DNA from: JAZKID01 sp963714065
GTDB lineage: Bacteria > Pseudomonadota > Alphaproteobacteria > Rhizobiales > UBA4765
NCBI GenBank assembly: GCA_963714065.1
Contig: OY970226.1
Coordinates: forward strand, 1,302,001-1,366,000
Reading direction: 5' to 3'
Length of the DNA stretch: 64,000 nt
Position 1 is the first letter of the stretch. The number at the start of each line of letters is the position of its first letter. The translations under genes and the position numbers were made by a program. Below, piece after piece: positions 60,158 to 64,000 of this stretch. The notes beneath the pieces were generated by a model. That model made no database searches. It had not been told where the DNA came from and was given only the letters and a program-made list of their open reading frames with translations.

Positions 60158-61140
60158 ATATGCTCCCTCAGATAGCGCCCGACCGTGATGCGGGATGTGA
60201 TGGCGGCCAAGAGGGCGATGGCGAGCACGGTTGCGGCAATCGCGGCAATGGCCGAAAAAGTGAGCCCTTCGCCGCCGATGAAAATATCGAGCTGCGCTTC
60301 GCCCGGCGCGCCGAAAAAGAGGCGGATCAGGAAGGTCGTCAGCGGAAAGGCGATGAGGGCGGCGGTGCCGCCGACAAGTCCGCCTTCAAGGCCGAGCTGC
60401 AGGAAACGCCGCTGGAAGGAGCTTGCGATAAAGCGGTCTCCCGCACCGACAAGATCGAGAACCTCGACAATATCGCGATTGGCCGCCATGGCGGCGCGCG
60501 TGGAAAAGATCACGGAAAGGGTGGCAGCGATGAAAACGAGAGCGAGGATCAGCATGCCGATGGCAACCACGCTGCCCGTCATCAGCGACAGGCGCTCGCG
60601 CCACAGGCGATGATCGTCGAGACTGGCGCCTTTCACTTTCGCCTTCAGCTCCGAGGCGAGCCCCGTCATGTCGGGCGTTTTCTGCTGGTCGAGTTCCAGC
60701 AGGATCAGCTGCGGTATTGGCAGCGTCTCGATGCCGAGATCGGGGCCGAGCCAGGGCTCGAGCAGCCGCTCGTTCTCGCGCTTCGACAGGGCGCGCACCG
60801 AAACGATGCCGGGCGTGGCTCTGGCGAGGGCCAGGGCTTTTTTCACCTCAACGTCGGTTGCAATACCCTCGAGCGGGCGCACCTGAATGGTGGCCTCGCG
60901 CGCAATGCCGCGCTGCCAGTCGGAAGCGCTTTCGACGACAAGCGCGACCGCAGCCACGGCGAGGCAGGCCAGAAAGCACATGATGCCGAGCACGACGACG
61001 AGCGCGCGGCCCGCGATGGAGCGCGGTGGCACGATGGACGCCATGCGGCGCTGCGGCAGCGGTTCGGCAGCGAAATTCTTTTGCTTTTTTCTGCGTTTTT
61101 TGAACGGCAGCCCGATCGCGAATTTGCCGGAAAAATTCAT
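60154..61140 (-). CDS. ftsX: cell division protein FtsX
   Basis: Membrane partner of FtsE; the complex regulates septal peptidoglycan hydrolases. The 328-residue protein has a basic cytoplasmic N-terminus, a first helix near residues 47-70, a periplasmic domain containing SVRALSKRENERLLEPWLG, then three helices with ATLSVIFSTRAAMAANRDIVEVLDLVGAGDRFIASSFQRRF, the FtsX signature. The ATG at 61140 overlaps the ftsE stop (ATGA). Confidence 0.94.
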   Translation of the reverse strand: MNFSGKFAIGLPFKKRRKKQKNFAAEPLPQRRMASIVPPRSIAGRALVVVLGIMCFLACLAVAAVALVVESASDWQRGIAREATIQVRPLEGIATDVEVKKALALARATPGIVSVRALSKRENERLLEPWLGPDLGIETLPIPQLILLELDQQKTPDMTGLASELKAKVKGASLDDHRLWRERLSLMTGSVVAIGMLILALVFIAATLSVIFSTRAAMAANRDIVEVLDLVGAGDRFIASSFQRRFLQLGLEGGLVGGTAALIAFPLTTFLIRLFFGAPGEAQLDIFIGGEGLTFSAIAAIAATVLAIALLAAITSRITVGRYLREHM

Positions 61141-61802
61141 GATTCCAGCACCGTGACATGGCTGTCGCTCAATACGATCCGCCCCGCATGCGGGGCTTCC
61201 TCGATCAGGTGATGATCGTGGGTTGCAAGCACCACGGCGGTGCCGAGCCGGTTGAGCTCGAGGAAAAGATAAAGCAGCCGGAAGGCAAGATCGGGGTCGA
61301 CATTCCCCGTCGGCTCGTCCGCCAGCAGCAGAGCCGGCTTGGTGATAACGGCGCGCGCGATGGCGGCGCGCTGTTTTTCCCCGCCGGAGAGAATGGGCGG
61401 CAGGGCATGCAGGCGCTCGCCCAAGCCCACCCATTGCAGAAGTTCGATGACATCGGCGCGATAACGCGTCTCGTCGTCGCCGGCCACGCGCAGGGGGAGC
61501 GCCACATTCTCGTAGATGGTGAGGTGATCGAGCAGGCGGAAATCCTGGAACACGATGCCGATGCGCTGGCGTACAGCCGCGCGTTCGGCGCTTTTGATCT
61601 TGCCCGCATCCCGCCCGAAAATGGTGACGAAGCCGCGCGTGGGCTTGAGGCTGAGAAACATCAGCCGCATCAAGGTTGTCTTGCCGGCGCCGGAAGGGCC
61701 GGTGAGAAAATGAAAAGAATGCTTCGGCAGGGCGAAGCTGACATCGCTCAGGATTTCCGGGCCGATGCCGTAGCGCACGCCGATGTTTTCGAAGCGAATC
61801 AC
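61137..61802 (-). CDS. ftsE: cell division ATP-binding protein FtsE
   Basis: ABC-type ATPase of the FtsEX complex, 221 residues. Walker A GPSGAGKT at 35-42, Q-loop VFQDFRLLDHLTIYENVALPL, signature LSGGEKQRAAIARA, Walker B LLLADEPTGNVD and the switch histidine in VLATHDHHLI are all present. First gene of the ftsE-ftsX-YdcF-plsC operon; divergent from the zinc-ribbon gene. Confidence 0.97.
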   Translation of the reverse strand: MIRFENIGVRYGIGPEILSDVSFALPKHSFHFLTGPSGAGKTTLMRLMFLSLKPTRGFVTIFGRDAGKIKSAERAAVRQRIGIVFQDFRLLDHLTIYENVALPLRVAGDDETRYRADVIELLQWVGLGERLHALPPILSGGEKQRAAIARAVITKPALLLADEPTGNVDPDLAFRLLYLFLELNRLGTAVVLATHDHHLIEEAPHAGRIVLSDSHVTVLES

Positions 61803-61878
61803 GAATTTTCGCCTTTCATTCTCAGAGCTTTAACAGTTTGGCGGATAATGTGGAACGCTCAATTTGCCAGTGATTCGC

Positions 61879-62583
61879 ATGCGTCTTTTATGTCCACAAT
61901 GCGGTAAGGCCCATCTGATCCGGGATGGGGCGCTTGGCAAAGCGGGGCGCAGCGTACGCTGCTCGTCCTGCAAGAGTACATGGTTTGCAAACGCTTCCGG
62001 CCAGGCGCGGGGCCTGATCAAGGCAGCCACCGCCCCTGCCCAGGGCGAAATCAGTTCGCAGGCGATTGTCGAGCATGTGCGCAAGGCGACCTCTTACAAG
62101 CCCACAAAGTCACAAAAGCAGGGGCAGTCCGGCCGCTCGCGTTTTTTGATCGATCCGGGTCTGGCCATACTGGGCATGCTGGCTTTGACTTTGGGCATGG
62201 GCCTGCTTTTCCGCGAAACGGCCGTCAGAAGCGTGCCGGATCTTGCCTCGCTTTACAGGGCTTTCGGTTACAGCGTGAATGTCCGGGGGCTGGAATTTGC
62301 CGGCCTGACATCGAGCCGGGAAATCCAGAACGGCGAAGCCGTACTGGTCGTGGAAGGAAAAATCAGCAATATCAGCCGCGGACCGGTGCCGGTGCCGCCC
62401 GTGCGCGTGACATTGCGCAGCCCGACCGGTACCGAGATCGAGACAGCCATTGTGCGGCCGGAGGCGGGCGCGCTCGATTATCGCGGCGAAACCGGCTTTA
62501 AAACAATGCTTGCCAATCCGCCGGAAGATGCGAAAGATGTGCTGGTTCATTTTATCGATCCGCAAAATTCCGGCAGGCCCTAG
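61879..62583 (+). CDS. zinc-ribbon (MJ0042-type) membrane-anchored protein
   Basis: A 234-residue protein with an N-terminal MJ0042 zinc ribbon (CPQCGKAHLI and RCSSCKSTWF supply four cysteines), a linker, one membrane helix (LAILGMLALTLGMGLLF near residue 100) and a C-terminal extracytoplasmic beta domain (EAVLVVEGKISNISRGPVPVPPVRVTLR) of the DUF3426/FxLYD kind. Such proteins occur next to ftsE and hpt in alphaproteobacteria; the function is unknown. ATG at 61879 chosen; GTG and TTG starts lie just upstream. Confidence 0.8.
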   Translation: MRLLCPQCGKAHLIRDGALGKAGRSVRCSSCKSTWFANASGQARGLIKAATAPAQGEISSQAIVEHVRKATSYKPTKSQKQGQSGRSRFLIDPGLAILGMLALTLGMGLLFRETAVRSVPDLASLYRAFGYSVNVRGLEFAGLTSSREIQNGEAVLVVEGKISNISRGPVPVPPVRVTLRSPTGTEIETAIVRPEAGALDYRGETGFKTMLANPPEDAKDVLVHFIDPQNSGRP

Positions 62584-62597
62584 ATCAAAATTCGGCA

Positions 62598-63152
62598 ATG
62601 AAGGTTCAGGATAACGACAGGCAACGCCTGCACACGCTTTTTTCGGAGGCCGACATCGCGCGGCGGGTCGGGGAGCTTGCCGCCGAACTCGGCAAAAAAG
62701 ACCTGCGCGATCCGCTCTTCATCCCCATTCTGAAAAGCAGTTTTATCTTCGCAGCCGACCTGCTGCGCGCCGTGCATCATGTCGGCCTCAGGCCCGAAGT
62801 CGAATTCATGATCCTCGACAGCTATCGCGGCAATCAGTCGTCCGGGCAGGTGAAGATCAGCAAGGATATCGACGGCTCGGTCGAAGGGCGCGATGTCGTT
62901 CTGCTCGACGATATTCTCGAGACCGGCCGCACCATCGCCTTTGCCCGCGATCTTCTGATGGCGCGCGGCGCAAGCCGCGTCCTGCTGTGCTGCCTGCTCG
63001 ACAAAAAGGGCAAGCGCGCCGTGCCGATCGAGGCCGATTGCGTGGGGTTTGCCTGTCCCGATCACTTCGTCGTCGGCTATGGCATGGATCTTGGCCATTC
63101 TTTCCGCGAACTGCCCTTCATCGCGCATCTCGTTCCGCAAGGGAATGCCTGA
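62598..63152 (+). CDS. hpt: hypoxanthine phosphoribosyltransferase
   Basis: Purine salvage enzyme converting hypoxanthine (and often guanine) to the nucleotide with PRPP. The 184-residue protein has the PRPP-binding VVLLDDILETGRT at 100-112, the flexible-loop SYRGNQSSGQVKI, and FACPDHFVVGYGMDLGHSFRELP near the end. It starts 14 nt after the zinc-ribbon gene and is followed 2 nt later by the response regulator. Confidence 0.95.
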   Translation: MKVQDNDRQRLHTLFSEADIARRVGELAAELGKKDLRDPLFIPILKSSFIFAADLLRAVHHVGLRPEVEFMILDSYRGNQSSGQVKISKDIDGSVEGRDVVLLDDILETGRTIAFARDLLMARGASRVLLCCLLDKKGKRAVPIEADCVGFACPDHFVVGYGMDLGHSFRELPFIAHLVPQGNA

Positions 63153-63154
63153 TC

Positions 63155-63520
63155 ATGGCCCGCATTCTTGTTGCCGAGGACGACGATCAGGTCAGCGCTT
63201 TCGTCAAGCGGGCGCTCGATATGGATGGACACTATGTCGTGTGCGCGAAGGACGGCGCCGAGGGGCTCGCCGTTCTGCAGGCGGAAAGCGGCAGTTTCGA
63301 CCTGCTTCTCGCCGACATCAAAATGCCGGTGATGGACGGCATCGCGCTGGCGCTGGCTACGGCGCGCGATTATCCGAAACTGAAAATCCTGCTGATGACC
63401 GGCTATGCCGACCAGCGCGAGCGTGCCGCCAATCTTGAGGCCCTGATCTATGATGTGGTCGCAAAACCCTTCACCCTGCCGCAGATCCGCGACAAGGTGA
63501 AAGAGGCGCTGTCGGCTTAA
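63155..63520 (+). CDS. single-domain response regulator, CpdR-like
   Basis: A 121-residue stand-alone receiver domain without an output domain. The acidic pocket AEDD at 7-10, phospho-accepting Asp54 in LLADIKMPVMDG, Thr82 and Lys104 (AKPF) are all present. Single-domain regulators of this type in alphaproteobacteria include CpdR, which controls ClpXP proteolysis, and DivK; the sequence is nearer CpdR in AEDDxxVxxFVxRAL and MDGIxLA, but assignment is tentative. It follows hpt by 2 nt. Confidence 0.85.
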   Translation: MARILVAEDDDQVSAFVKRALDMDGHYVVCAKDGAEGLAVLQAESGSFDLLLADIKMPVMDGIALALATARDYPKLKILLMTGYADQRERAANLEALIYDVVAKPFTLPQIRDKVKEALSA

Positions 63521-63596
63521 GAACCGCCGCAAAATCCGCGGTTTTCGATTGAACAGGGACCTCATAAAAGCCTAGTCTTAGACATCGGAGGTCATC

Positions 63597-64000
63597 ATGC
63601 GTGCTCTGCCCCGTTTTCTGTTTGCCGCCCTGTTTGCATTTCTCATATCGGCTTCGGCCGTTCTGGCAGAGGAAGGGCACAGCCTGCGCTGGGCGCGCGT
63701 GTCGGATGCGCTGACGCTCGATCCGCATGCCCGCAACGAAGGGCCGACGATGGCGCTCTTGCATCATGTCTACGAAACCCTGCTCTGGCGCGACAAGGAG
63801 GGCAAGCTGATCCCGCGCCTTGCGCTCTCCTGGCGCATGCTGCCGGAAGATGCGGCCGTCTGGGAGATCAGGCTGCGCCCGCATGTCAAATTCCACGATG
63901 GCACGGAGATGAATGCCGACGACGTGGTGTTTTCACTTAACCGCGCGCGGATGGAAACCTCGGCCTTCAACGGCCTTCACCGCGCCGTAGCTATGGTCGA
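63597..64000 (+). CDS. peptide/oligopeptide ABC transporter substrate-binding protein, 5' part
   Basis: The gene runs off the right edge; 134 residues are visible. A signal peptide (hydrophobic FLFAALFAFLISASAVLA) is followed by the family 5 solute-binding protein start: LRWARVSDALTLDPHARNEG, HHVYETLLWRDKEGKLIPRLALSW and IRLRPHVKFHDGTEMNADDVVFSLNRA, typical of DppA/OppA. It binds peptides or similar solutes in the periplasm. The ATG has an ideal ribosome-binding site (CGGAGGTCATC). Confidence 0.92.
   Translation, partial: MRALPRFLFAALFAFLISASAVLAEEGHSLRWARVSDALTLDPHARNEGPTMALLHHVYETLLWRDKEGKLIPRLALSWRMLPEDAAVWEIRLRPHVKFHDGTEMNADDVVFSLNRARMETSAFNGLHRAVAMV

Noticed and set aside
60160..61212. 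350-codon plus-strand frame opposite ftsX
   Set aside because: Shadow frame of ftsX; the residue mix (Glu/Gly/Arg/His) is typical of antisense high-GC frames and it has no recognisable domain.

Overview
The window reads as chromosomal DNA of an alphaproteobacterium. Support comes from gene content and order rather than one marker: a dnaK-dnaJ-(phospholipid methyltransferase)-pyrF-dapB-gpmA cluster, hrcA-grpE, rph-rdgB-hemW, rsmI-yraN-gshB, mutS/murJ/trpS/nfuA, tsaB-rimI-acyltransferase, sdhCDAB, and ftsE-ftsX-YdcF-plsC-DUF2125-tyrC-hisC with hpt and a single-domain response regulator. Several of these orders, together with OlsB, a porin of the rhizobial Omp2b type, an IalB-family protein and Irr-like (ICE) boxes, resemble Hyphomicrobiales and neighbouring orders. 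Naming a genus from this would be guesswork.

Layout. 1-7.4 kb: minus-strand operon of small-molecule genes behind dnaJ and dnaK, with a clear sigma-32-type promoter before dnaK. 7.4-12.2 kb: FAD oxidoreductase, an EF-hand orphan, a TRIC-type channel, grpE and hrcA, separated by three related ~110-bp cloverleaf-like repeats. 12.2-23.3 kb: RNA and nucleotide housekeeping (rph, rdgB, hemW), a penicillin-binding-protein activator, rsmI, yraN, gshB, comM and the ornithine-lipid acyltransferase olsB, with orphan genes in between. 23.4-25.2 kb: three adjacent orphans. 25.2-35.7 kb: nfuA, trpS, murJ and mutS leftward; malic enzyme, tsaB, rimI and an olsA-like acyltransferase rightward. 35.6-44.9 kb: mmsA-inhibitor-zapE operon, DHFR-like protein, and an sdhCDAB operon interrupted by an orphan gene and an FkbM methyltransferase. 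45-48.2 kb: an RTX calcium-binding protein whose reading frame is preceded, one frame away, by a type IVb (Flp) pilin N-terminus. 48.2-64 kb: asd, FTR1 iron permease with two ICE-like boxes, porin, rlmN, IalB-type protein, hisC-tyrC, envelope-lipid genes, ftsEX, a zinc-ribbon protein, hpt, a response regulator and the start of a peptide-binding protein.

Most of the window is compact housekeeping sequence with frequent 4-bp stop/start overlaps. Against this stand nine or so unrecognised, visibly A+T-richer single genes (9.0, 14.9, 16.1, 20.2, 23.4, 24.1, 24.7, 41.9 and 45.0 kb). Several carry canonical or degraded EF-hand/DxDxDG calcium loops, and with the RTX protein they give the accessory part of the window a calcium-binding theme. 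They have no recognisable signal peptide and no genetic partner here, so their function is unknown.

Starts were chosen by ribosome-binding sites and by ATGA/GTGA overlaps with the preceding gene. No tRNA, rRNA, CRISPR array, insertion sequence or phage gene was recognised.
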